Shown here: one piece after another, positions 1-11,500 of the stretch | Layout: the number at the start of each line of letters is the position of its first letter | How positions within the stretch are numbered: the stretch's first letter is position 1 | Position numbers and translations under genes: made by a program | Notes under the pieces: model-generated | Databases searched by the model: none | Seen by the model: the letters and a program-made list of their open reading frames with translations, nothing else | Told to the model about the DNA's origin: nothing | Source of the DNA: Prunella strophiata | Taxonomy: Eukaryota; Chordata; Aves; Passeriformes; Prunellidae | Direction of reading: 5' to 3' | Length of the DNA stretch: 64,000 nucleotides | NCBI GenBank assembly: GCA_036583965.1 | Contig: JAZBQD010000001.1 | Location: 18,880,608-18,944,607 of the forward strand

Positions 1-2476
1 AAGGGATCAGTTGAGTTGACATGAGATGGCTCACCCTGATTTATTTGCTCTGGGTGGGAGATTGTCACAGACAGAGGAAGCACTGGAGATGTTCTTTGCT
101 CAAGTTCAAACTCTCATCCTAAAGAGAAGCTGAGATCTTGATCAGATGTGAGGGAAAGTGGATAAAAATGTCTGTAATCTTCCTGGTATCACCCCTCAAG
201 CTTTCAGTGTCAGCAGGAGGATGTGGATGTGGCTCACTGATGGTGCAGATATTCCCCCTAAGCCTCCAGAAAGAGCCTCAGCAAGTGGCACTGGCTCTAA
301 TGGAAACATTGGAGATTTGGCACTTCTTCATTTGAGACTAAATCCCATCACAATAATTGCAGGCTTATTTATGCATTAAATTAAATGTAATGCATTTATA
401 AAAACTCAGTGCATTAGGGAAAAAAAAAAAAAAAGAGAGAAAAGGAAAAATGGAGTTTATCAACAGATGCCAGGTGCAGTGTCCCAGAGCCATTGGCTTG
501 TGCAGCTCCAGGGTCACATTCCTGCTCCCATCATGGGGAATGATAAACCTCCAAAGCTCCATAAACCTCAGCTGGTACTGCTAAAACCTTCCTCTATGGA
601 AAGACCACAGAAGGAATTTTAACTGATGATAAATAACATTTATTCCTTTGGCTTAGATGATCAGCATCACAGCGACTCCATGAGAAATATCAGGAATGAC
701 TGAAGAGCAAAGATATTGTTAATAATCCTTAAAACCCCCCAAATGCCACAAGTCTGGCTCTGTTCAGCCCAAGAGGCTGTTAGGGGAAATGGCCCAACAA
801 AGCAGGGATTTGCAGAGGTTTAAGTAAAACTGATAGTGGGAAGATCCTGGAGATCCTGCATGACAAATGTAATTGCTCTTCTCTATCTGAGTAATCTCTT
901 GCTAAAAAATACATCACCTGCAGGGCTGGGGCTGGCAGCAAGTGTCATTTTTCACATTGGGTTAGAAAGCCAATTTTATTCTGGGCTCATTAGGGAACAA
1001 GATTTTTGTGACTTCTCTGTTTCATCATTGTGTTGTTTCAGTGTTTCACTCAACACTCTGGTACTGTGGGAGCATGTGTGGTTCTGGGAGGGGGTGGATT
1101 GCATTATCCTGCCTTTTCTCATCTTCCTGTCATTATTTTAATATGGATTCATTGTATTCACTGTGACCAGGGGCAGGACCTGAGGGAACAGCTGGAGCTG
1201 TGTAATGGAGGGTTTGGTTGGATTTAGAGAAAGGTTCTTCCCCCAGAGGGTGCTGGGCAGTGCCCCAGGGAATGGGCACAGCCCTGAGGCTGCCAGAGCT
1301 CCAGGAGCCTTTGGACAATGCTCTCAGTGGGGATTTTTGGGGGGTCTGTGCAGGGAGCTGGATAACTCTGGAGCTGGACTGGATGATCCCTGTGGGTCCC
1401 TTCCAACCCAGAATATTTTATGATCCAGACAATCCATTGTTTCTCCATGGGTACATTATGTGCTGTTAATATCACCTGCAGATGCAAAGTACATCTCTTG
1501 ACATTTACAAAATGTTGGTACTCTTTGTTCTTGTGCAGGGGCCCTTTGCTTCTCCTCAGCATCCTTGGGGGTGGCTTAGGCAAGTGACAGTGAAAAACCC
1601 TGGTGACAGCTGTTGTGTCACCCAGCTCCCCCTGGGAGCACTGGGCTCCCATTCCCCTGCCATGGGCTCCCAGCTCCCCCAGCCTCTCCTGCTGAGATCT
1701 CTGTCTTCAATCCTGTGGCTGTCTGTGCTTATTTAATGAAGAATTAGGAATTAGGTGACTTCACTGATTCATTGCAGAGCAGCAGGCCTGCAGTGAGCTT
1801 TCCTCCACTAACAGTTCACATCCATTCCTAGCAGCAAGAGCTAAAACCCTCTGTAATCATAAAAAATCCAGGGAATTACCCAGTTTGCATTTGAAACACG
1901 TTCTGATGGCCACTTAAGTTTGCATCCTTTTAATATTGCCCAAATAAAATTATTCTGGAGTTGTTTGAAACTACTCCCTTCCCTTCTGCAAGGTTTATTA
2001 ACAGCTTGATCAGGTTGTGTCTGCAGTCAGTGTCTGTGTGCTATAAAGGGGTGTCAGGGATGCTGGGGGTGCACCCAGCAGAGTTATCCAGCCTCAGGTG
2101 CTGCCTTTCCTCTCTGAGAGCTTCCAGCATTTTTGTGTTCAGTTCTGCTGCTGGGGACATTCTGTGTCTCCTTTCTCCCTGCCCTCAATTCCTGTCATTA
2201 ATCTCCTTCTTCAGTTTTGCATAATGCAAATATTTACACTTAATTTAACAACACGACCAACGATTCCTTTAACCAAAGAAGTCCTTGTAGGGCAGGAGAT
2301 CATCGTGGAGAGTCTAAAAAAACCAGAGACTGCAAACTCTAAAAGTCAATCAAGCTTTAAACCAGGGGCTAAACATCTCACCGAGGCACCCAACCAATCT
2401 GTGAGGCATTGAGGCTACAGTAATAAAGTGAAATATTTGCCAGCTGATTATTTACGCTTGCTTTGTTTAATTACAG
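1..2476. other. Intron upstream of exon w1 (3' part)
   Basis: The preceding DOCK1 exon, expected to encode the end of the helical scaffold, was not found here, so the intron starts left of the window. It ends in a normal acceptor (ttacag at 2471-2476). It holds a poly-A run at about 420-434 and a CR1 3' end at 1166-1427. The rest looks like unique AT-rich intronic sequence, and the short ORFs have no recognisable content. Confidence 0.85.
1166..1427 (+). repeat. CR1 retrotransposon 3' fragment
   Basis: The sequence runs from a caggggcaggacc-like block through agagggtgctgggcag and ctccaggagcctttggacaatg to the CR1 3' block (ggactggatgatccctgtgggtccc, ccaaccca, tttatgatcc). The order is that of the 3' untranslated end of bird CR1, in sense with DOCK1. 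It is truncated at its 5' end, as most CR1 copies are. Confidence 0.85.
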
Positions 2477-2562
2477 TTCGAAAACGAGATCATCACCAAA
2501 CTGGATCACGAAGTGGAAGGAGGCCGTGGAGATGAGCAGTACAAAGTGTTATTTGACAAAAT
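2477..2562 (+). CDS. DOCK1: DOCK1 exon w1 ([10 protein letters not shown]...)
   Basis: This exon is 86 bp and encodes 28 codons plus two bases (AT of an isoleucine codon completed by exon w2). The peptide starts [16 protein letters not shown] and corresponds to human residues about 1124-1152 in the helical scaffold just before DHR-2. The acceptor is ttacag and the donor AT|gtaagt. The in-frame ATG across the donor is accidental, since the spliced codon is ATT. Confidence 0.97.
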
Positions 2563-5500
2563 GTAAGTGTTGATCAGCAGCAAAATTTATGTCACGGGGA
2601 AGTCAGGAGAGAGAGCAATTAGACTACAATGAACTTTGTAGCCCAGAAATAATTAAAATCTGTTAACGATGCGCAATATTTAAAACTGCACCTGAGTCAA
2701 GGTTTTTCTCTGCGTGTGATTAACAAGGCGAACTTAATTGGTTTTTCAGTCTCTTGGAGCACTGCAGGAAGCACAAATACCTGGCCAAGAGTGGGGAGAC
2801 CTTTGTGAAGCTGGTGGTGAGGCTGATGGAGAGGCTGCTGGACTACAGGACCATCATGCACGACGAGAACAAGGAGAACCGCATGAGCTGCACCGTCAAC
2901 GTGCTGGTGAGCAGGAAAACACAAATCACTGCAAAATCACCACAAGATTGGCACAAACTCACTGTGAAACCACTACAGAATCACCACAAATCACTGCAAA
3001 ATCACCACAAAATCACCACAAATTTGCTATGAAACCGCCACAAAATCACCACAAAACAACTGTGAAATCACCACATGATCACCACAAAATCACCCAAAAA
3101 CTCACCACAAAATCACCACAAATTTGCTATGAAACCACCACAAAATTGCCACAAAACAACTGTGAAATCACCACATGATCACCACAAAATCACCCAAAAA
3201 ATCACCACAAATCACTGCAAAATTGCCACAAATTTGCTATGAAACAACCACAAAATTGCCACAGAATCACCACAAAACCACTGCAAAGTCCCCACAAAAT
3301 CCCCAAAAATCACCACATAATTGCCACCAAATCACTCTAAAACCACCACAAAACTACCACAAACCACCAAAATCACCACAAAACCACCACATCACCCAAA
3401 AACCCACCACTAAACTACCACAAAACCACCAAAAATCCCCACAAAATGATCATAAAATCACCCAAAAATCACCACAAAACCACCATAAAATCACTACAAA
3501 ATCACCATAAAATCACCCAAACCCCCATTTCCCTCAGAATCATGCACCTTTACCAAAGGGCTTGTGTCAAGCAGAGTGTCTGTTGGGATTCTTGGGGAAA
3601 TTTGGAATGCTTTAAGTTTTTTTCCTATTTTTTTCCTATTTTGGGGAAGGCGAATCTGTGTAAACATGGATTATCTCTTCTTTAATTGTTCCTACAGAAA
3701 GATTTAAGGAGAAATGTTACAGGGCCTGTTCATTGACATTTGCAATTCGATGTATAAACAAGTCTGTGCTGAAAACCACTTGACATACAGAATGTCGGAG
3801 TTCTCTGCCATTTACTCCCAACATTTCCATGGATTTGCAATCCCATTTATATTCTGCTCTCTGCTCAGCGCCCTTTATTCAAATTATTTGAAGGAATTGG
3901 AGGTACTGTTTATTCACAGCAGGAAAAACTTGGCTTGTTTTCCTCACTGATAGGAAATTTCCTCCTCTTAGATCCTGAAATTTTACAGTGTCCACCCCAT
4001 GGACAAATCTTTGGGCTGGAGTTGGAAGCAATAATTGTTCCAGTTGTACTCACACACATCATGGTCTTTTGTGGAGATTTAGAAAATGAGATTTTACAAC
4101 CCAAAAATCAGCACCCATGAAAGATAACTTTCAGAGACCCCAAAAATAACGTGAACTAAATTTGATTTTTCCACTGTTTGCCACTCAGAATTCCAAGCTT
4201 TCCTCCCCAGATCATCATCAAAGCTTTGATTTTGCTTAAATACATGAGGCACAGCCAGTGTTTATCATTCATGTAATCTGGCTGATGGATTTTGTTCAGG
4301 AAATAGCAGAGTAAATAGTTTGCAGCTTGCTTTTTTTTTTTGCATATAATGTAGTTTTTAGCTTTTTTTTCTGCATCTAATGCAGTTGTAGCCTTGTGCA
4401 GTGCAGCCTTTACACCACCCCATCCCATCAGCCATGAACAAAACAGTGCCCACTGGAGCAGGAGAGGAGATGAAGGCATCAAATCCAAAATTGGGTGTTT
4501 ATTTTTAGTTTGTTTTTCCTCCCTTTGCACATCAGAAAGCATCAGAACGTTTGGGAAATGGGCAAAGAGGAGGGACTTGGAGAGTTGTCACCAGCTGGTG
4601 ATGCAGCAAGGGCTGTTGGGCTGCCTGCAGAAAGGTCACGGCGTCCTCCTGAGCAGAGCCCTGGTGGGAAATCCTGCCAGGTCTCCAAGCAGGGTGGGAA
4701 ACAGCACATCACAGTCACCACACTCTGTGTCAAACTGGGAAAATTCCCTTGGGAAGGTGCAGTTGTTTCTCCTTCCCTTCATCAGAGCACTCAGAGCCTC
4801 CTCCCAGGAGTTCTCGCCATCCCCGTGCGTGGAGCCCTTGGGGGTTTGTTCTCTCCAGGTGTCTCCCCAGAGCATCTCCTGATGCTGGTTTGAGCAGCTG
4901 GATTTGCCAGGCATTTGCAGATGATGGATTTTGTGGGTGATTTGCTGCTGTCAGGTTCAGGCACTGTGAGACACCAAGCACAGGCCTGCTGGAGCCTGCT
5001 GGAATCCCCGGGAAGCGGCGCGGGGCGGAATTTTCCGTCGCTTTCAGTCGCCGTGATTTCAAACCTTAGCTTGATTTTACACTCCCCTTTTCCCTCCAGG
5101 GCCCACTCAGCCTTTTCATCATTCTCCAGGTACCTGAAGTGAAATTCATGCCTTTGCAAAAATCCAACCCACGGCTGAAACTCAGCACAATTCCCACGTG
5201 AGGTCCTCAAAGAGTTCCTAATTGGGACTTTATTGATCCTGAGCTTTTCCTGGGATTAAATCTGTCTGTGCTGACAGTAGTTTAACTGGGAGGGGTTGAT
5301 CTGCACTGTAAGCCAGTGCTGCTGAGAAAGGGGCTGGAGCCCCAGGAGGGGCTGAGGGAGCTGGGAAGGGGCTCAGCTGGAGAAAAGGGGGATCAGGGGG
5401 GCCCTTGTGGCTCTGCACAACTCCTGACGGGGAGTCAGGCTCTGCTCCAGGGAACAGGGACAGGAGCAGAGGGAACGGGCCTCAGGCTGGGCCAGGGCAG

Positions 5501-8500
5501 CTCAGGGTGGATATTTGGGAAAATCCTCATGGAGAGGGTTGTCCAGGCCTGGCACAGCTGCCCAGGGCAGTTTGGAGTGCCCCATCCTCTGGAGGGATTC
5601 AAATCCATGTGCATGTGGCACTTGGAGACATGGAGCACTGGTGGCCTTGGCAGTTTGTTTTCTGAACTGAACCCAAAAATAATCAGCAGTTATATCAACT
5701 GAAATACCCCTGGAATAATCCATCATTCCTCTGTGAAATGTGGATTCTGTCATGCATTCCAGTTCTCTTCTAAGGGATCACTATTGTATTGGGTTTATCC
5801 CTTTTATAGTACTGGGTTTGTACTCTTTTAGTGCCTCCTCAAGCTTCTTTAATTTACCATTGAAATATATTTAATTCAGTGAAGAAGGACTTTCTTGGTA
5901 TTTTGTTTTTTTAGATACATTTTAAATTTTGGAGGCAAACTTGAAATTAGATTCAGAAATGCCTTGAATCTCTCCCCCAGTTATCATATTTTGCATTTAC
6001 AGTATTTGCACTATTAACCAGTTTATCTCAATGCTGGAGGCACTCAGAGGAGAGTGATGCTAATGTGTGACATATGAAACCAGATAAATAACACTAATCT
6101 GACTTTGTATTTCCAAGGAAACTGTTAGAATCCAAGAGCAGATGATGTATTGCTGGACTAAAAACTTTTGGAGTTTTAAATCCATAGAACAACTGTTGCT
6201 TAAAAGTCACGGATTTGTTGTATTTTAGAAAATTTTCAGCTGAAAATTGTTAATGCTGTGTGACTTGCAAATGCCAGCAGCAAATTTCTAGCAGTATTGT
6301 TCTTGCAAATTCTTAACCTTTGCAGTGAGACAGAAACCCTAAAACATTGCAACATGAACATCCCAGCATTTGATTTTCTGAGTTAAATAACTTGTGTTCC
6401 ATCACTGGAGGCAAATTTCATTTTGCAGTTTGGAGGCTGACGTTACGCAATTATGAATTTTTAATTTGGAGCGTGTTCTGTGTACATTCCAAAGTGTGAA
6501 ATCAAAGACTTTGTAACCAAATTATGTTGTTTTTCAGAATTTCTACAAGGAGATCGAGAGGGAAGAGATGTACATAAGGTTTGTAAACATGACTGGTGAC
6601 AAACTGCCTGACACAGGCTCTGTAATTGGGGAAATTAAGTTCATATTAAGCAGTCACTTGGGGGCTGGAGGAAAGGAGTAATGAAAAATCACACCTTGGC
6701 TGAACCTGAAGTAATTCAAAAGCTTATCTGCACCAAGAGCAGAGTACTGGAAGTGAAAGTCAGGAGATTATCTCTGTCCCCTTTCTCCAAGTCCTTCAGT
6801 TCCATTACAATGAGCACTGAAATACTCAGGAGTCAGAATTCCTCTGTTGGTGAAGAAAACAAATAAGCTGAGCAAAGAAATTATGTTCCCTCTTAGTGAG
6901 GTACAAAATGTGACTTGGAATAAAAACAATTGTTAAATAATACCTGACTGATACTTATTTTAAACTTAAAGCTTTCAAAATCTCTTTTCAGACCAAATAA
7001 ACCTGGAAATAATTGTGCTTTGTGTAAGCCTCAGGGTTCACAGCCCCTAATTTGTGCTTTGGCTGACTATTGCTTACACTGTTGTGCTAAAATGATGAAG
7101 TTTGTGTTTGTAATGCTATTTTAGGTATCTAAATGTGACTCATTGCTCATTCTCAGGTGCTTGTTATCTTTTCAGAAGAGTTTTCACTTGTCAACTCTCT
7201 TCCTGTTGTTTGAATGGTTTTAATTGGTCTTTTAGAAGTTTGCAAAAAGAACAGGAAATGGCAGGATTGATAATTGTGGATAAACACATGAAGTGATTTC
7301 TTATTATTTAGGTCTGCCCTGTTCAGCATCTCTATAAAGACAAATTGTCTCTCACTGTCAAACCCCCAGCCAAATTCTCTCCAATTTGTGTTAACAAATT
7401 TATAATGAATATCAAACTTGAAAGGATTTTCACTGGCTTTTTCAAAATACAATTTTTAATAGTTTTGTGGGGATTTTTTTTAATTGTCAGTGTAAAAATC
7501 ATCAAACAAATGAAGAGAATCCCATGCCAGAGGTGTGATGATATTGAAGGTAAAGAATGAAACTTATTCCAGTCCCCATGGCTGAACTGTAGAAGTGTTC
7601 TGTCTTGCACAACATCTGGATTGGATTTATTACTCACCACAAATCATTCTCATGGTGTTCAGTCACAGATTGGACTCGATGATCTTGGAGGATCTTTTCC
7701 AACCTTAATGATCCCTTGATTCCCTGAGTGTCCCTTAGAAACAGCACAGTGGAAATGCAAATGGTCCTAAATGTTGTCTGCACACAGAAATGGGAACTTT
7801 AACCAATCCCACAAATATTTACTTGTTTGAAGATAGACTTGAACCCTTGTAATCTTCAAAAGAAATGATTGAGTGACATCTTAAACCCACTGGTTTTTAA
7901 GAGCCACTGTTTCTGTTGCTGGCAGGTACCTGTACAAGCTGTGTGACCTGCACAAGGAGTGTGACAACTACACAGAGGCTGCCTACACCTTACTCCTGCA
8001 CGCAAAGCTCCTCAAGGTAAACCCCAAAACACATCCTAAGTCTGGGAAATGCCAGCAGCAGCCAGCCAGGGGCTGTTTGGCACTCAGAATCTACATTTTA
8101 GGCTGATGAGCTGCTCTGGGTTCTCTTTTGCACAGTGGAATTCATCCCCAGAGGAAAGCAGCACTTCACTGGATGGCAGAGGTGGATCTTGAGCTGGAGT
8201 GAAGGGAACGTGGTCAAGTCAGCACCACAAATTCCAAATTGCAAATATCCAGATTGTACAATATGTGAAAGCCTCTAACCAGATATTTTAGTAAATGAGC
8301 TCTCCACAGATCTTTTGTGCAGGGAGTGCTGGAGCCCTGTGCTCGAGTGATCTTGGGTGTCTGTAACTGATTTCAGAAAATTGCAGAGAGATTCAAATGG
8401 CCTTCTTTCCAAGGTCATGCCTTTAAAAGGTGCATATAATTTTAATGCAGTGTTACCCAGTTTATAGCACATTTGAAGAGGTACAACAATATTGCTCCTC

Positions 8501-11500
8501 TTCAAGGAGTGTTTGGTGTAGCCTGCAATATGCACAAATAACATGTTACCTGCAGAAAGTGCCTGAAATAAAGCATTTGAGTGTTTAACACTATCCATTG
8601 CCAGCCAGAAATGGAGTGAAGCTGTACTTCAGAAGCATTAATCTCCTGAAAACATTCTGGAGAGAAGATTTTGTCTCTAACATGCAGCTTTTTTATGTGC
8701 TGATGTCACAAATGTGGGAGCAGGTACCCACTTTGCTCTCCTGGTTATCATTTAGGAAGGTGCTGCTCTTGCCAGCAGACACTTGTGAAATCACATTTAT
8801 TACAGCTGAATCATCACTGAATTTGTAGGTTTATGTTTTAATTTTGAGAAGCAGTTAATGGGGAAAGTAAAAATCTCAGTGTGATAAGAATTAGAGGTTT
8901 TGGATGAGTTTGATTTAGTCCTGTTTGTGTTGCCTCACATTTCACAACCTGCAGTGAAATCTTTCTTTCTCAGGGAGTGCTGGATCTCTTCCCACTCCCC
9001 TCAGGGACATAGCCCCCCCCCCAGGGGCAGAGAGTCAGGGACAGAATAAATGAGAATTTCATTTCCCCTTGATCATTCCAATGGTGAGGGTATTGCAGCC
9101 TCCTGGTCCAGGGAAGGTTTCCCTTCCCATGGCAGGGGATGGAACCAGAAGGGCTTTAAGGTCCCTTCCCACCCACAGCAGCCTGGGCTTGGGTGGTTGC
9201 ACCCTGCTGTGCTCATGGTGCCCCTCTTCATCCAGGAAAAGGAGCTCATCCTCAGCAGCCAACTGTTCTTGGCAGTCCTGGCTTTAATTTCAGCAATCCC
9301 CAGCAAAGTGTGAGTGTCAAATAGCTATTTTGAAAAGTTGAAAAGGGGAAGGTGTTAAATGAGATCCTTCTGATGGATGCACTGAGAATTATTCGTACTT
9401 CAGAGCTGAGCAAACTGCATCCAAACCATAAAAAGACTAAATATGATGCAGAGTGTACATGTGCAATTTAAATTAAGACACTCTGAAATGTATTTACTGT
9501 ATTTTAAAATCATTAGAGGGTTATTACACAAGGAAACATCTCTAAATTCATCTGGAGTGCAAAAGCACTGTGCCCACTTCACATGGATGAACCTTTTAGA
9601 CAGGATGAAGGATTCATTCCCTTCCATGGGGGCTGTGTTCCTGAATAAATGATGGAATAAACCATGCCATAAAACCTCACTCAGACTTCACCTGGCATGG
9701 CTTGGACTTGTTAGACAATTTACTTTCTGTGACCTCAAATTAGAGTTTAGCCAGTTGTGGCTTTTCTTAGGGATTGTGTTCAGAGAGCAGGTGAATGTCT
9801 CACTTAATGTGCTGCTTTGAATTCAGTGCAAGAACTCCATGGGAAGAAATACCCATTTTTCTTTCCTTCTAATGCAAATCGATAGCAAATGCCAGAGAAG
9901 AATTTGTCACAGGTTTTCATCCCTGAATAGATGTTTGTTTGTAAGTATAATTTCATTAGAGGCTGGAATTACTTTATTATAAAAGTGTATCAATCTCTCC
10001 CTCAGTCCCTGCTCCTGCAGCCCTTAGTGGAGGGAGGAGTTCAGTGTTGGCTGAGGAGCAGCAATATTTGGGGGTGTGTAACTGAGCAATTGGTTGGGAT
10101 GGGATGGGATGGGATGGGAGGGATGGGATGGGATGGATGGGATGGGATGGGATGGGATGGGATGGATGGGATGGGATGGGATGGGATGGATGGGATGGGA
10201 TGGGAGGGATGGGATGGGATGGGATGGGATGGGAGGGATGGGATGGGATGGGAGGGATGGGATGGGATGGGAGGGATGGGATGGGATGGATGGGATGGGA
10301 TGGGATGGGATGGATGGGATGGGATGGGATGGGATGGATGGGATGGGATGGATGGGATGGGATGGGATGGATGGGATGGGATGGATGGGATGGGATGGAT
10401 GGGATGGGATGGGATGGGAGGGATGGGATGGGATGGATGGGATGGGATGGATGGGATGGGATGGATGGGATGGGATGGATGGGATGGGATGGGATGGGAG
10501 GGATGGGATGGGATGGATGGGATGGGATGGATGGGATGGGATGGGATGGGAGGGATGGGATGGGATGGATGGGATGGGATGGATGGGATGGGATGGATGG
10601 GATGGGATGGATGGGATGGGATGGATGGGATGGGATGGATGGGATGGGATGGATGGGATGGGATGGATGGGATGGGATGGATGGGATGGGATGGATGGGA
10701 TGGGATGGGATGGATGGGATGGGATGGGAGGGATGGGATGGGATGGGATGGGATGGATGGGATGGGATGGATGGGATGGGATGGGATGGGAGGGATGGGA
10801 TGGGATGGATGGGATGGGATGGGAGGGATGGGATGGGATGGATGGGATGGGATGGGAGGGATGGGATGGGATGGGATGGGAGGGATGGGATGGGATGGAT
10901 GGGATGGGATGGATGGGATGGGATGGGATGGATGGGATGGGATGGATGGGATGGGATGGGAGGGATGGGATGGGATGGATGGGATGGGATGGGATGGATG
11001 GGATGGGATGGGAGGGATGGGATGGGATGGGATGGGATGGGATGGGATGGATGGGATGGGATGGATGGGATGGGATGGGATGGATGGGATGGGATGGGAG
11101 GGATGGGATGGGATGGATGGGATGGGATGGATGGGATGGGATGGATGGGATGGGATGGGGTCCCTGGGATGGGATGGGAGGGATGGGATGGGATGGATGG
11201 GATGGGATGGATGGGATGGGATGGATGGGATGGGATGGGAGGGATGGGATGGGATGGGATGGGATGGATGGGATGGGATGGATGGGATGGGATGGGAGGG
11301 ATGGGATGGGATGGATGGGATGGGATGGGATGGGAGGGATGGGATGGGATGGATGGGATGGGATGGGATGGGATGGATGGGATGGGATGGATGGGATGGG
11401 ATGGATGGGATGGGATGGGATGGGATGGATGGGATGGGATGGGATGGATGGGATGGGATGGGATGGGAGGGATGGGATGGGATGGATGGGATGGGATGGA

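Larger units (their letters stand above)
2907..6537. other. Intron 2
   Basis: The intron opens with a CA-rich minisatellite (about 2925-3535) and contains a CR1 fragment (5318-5690). The rest is AT-rich unique sequence with no exon-like peptide. The boundaries are gtgagc and ttttcag. Confidence 0.9.

Noticed and set aside
1..2476. Upstream DOCK1 exon (scaffold end before FENEII)
   Set aside because: No frame in this stretch carries the expected peptide with splice sites, so the exon must lie left of the window.
2738..3510. His/Lys/Thr-rich frames after exon w2
   Set aside because: They extend exon w2 into the CA-rich minisatellite. The donor at 2907 and the exact match of the joined exons show this is intron.
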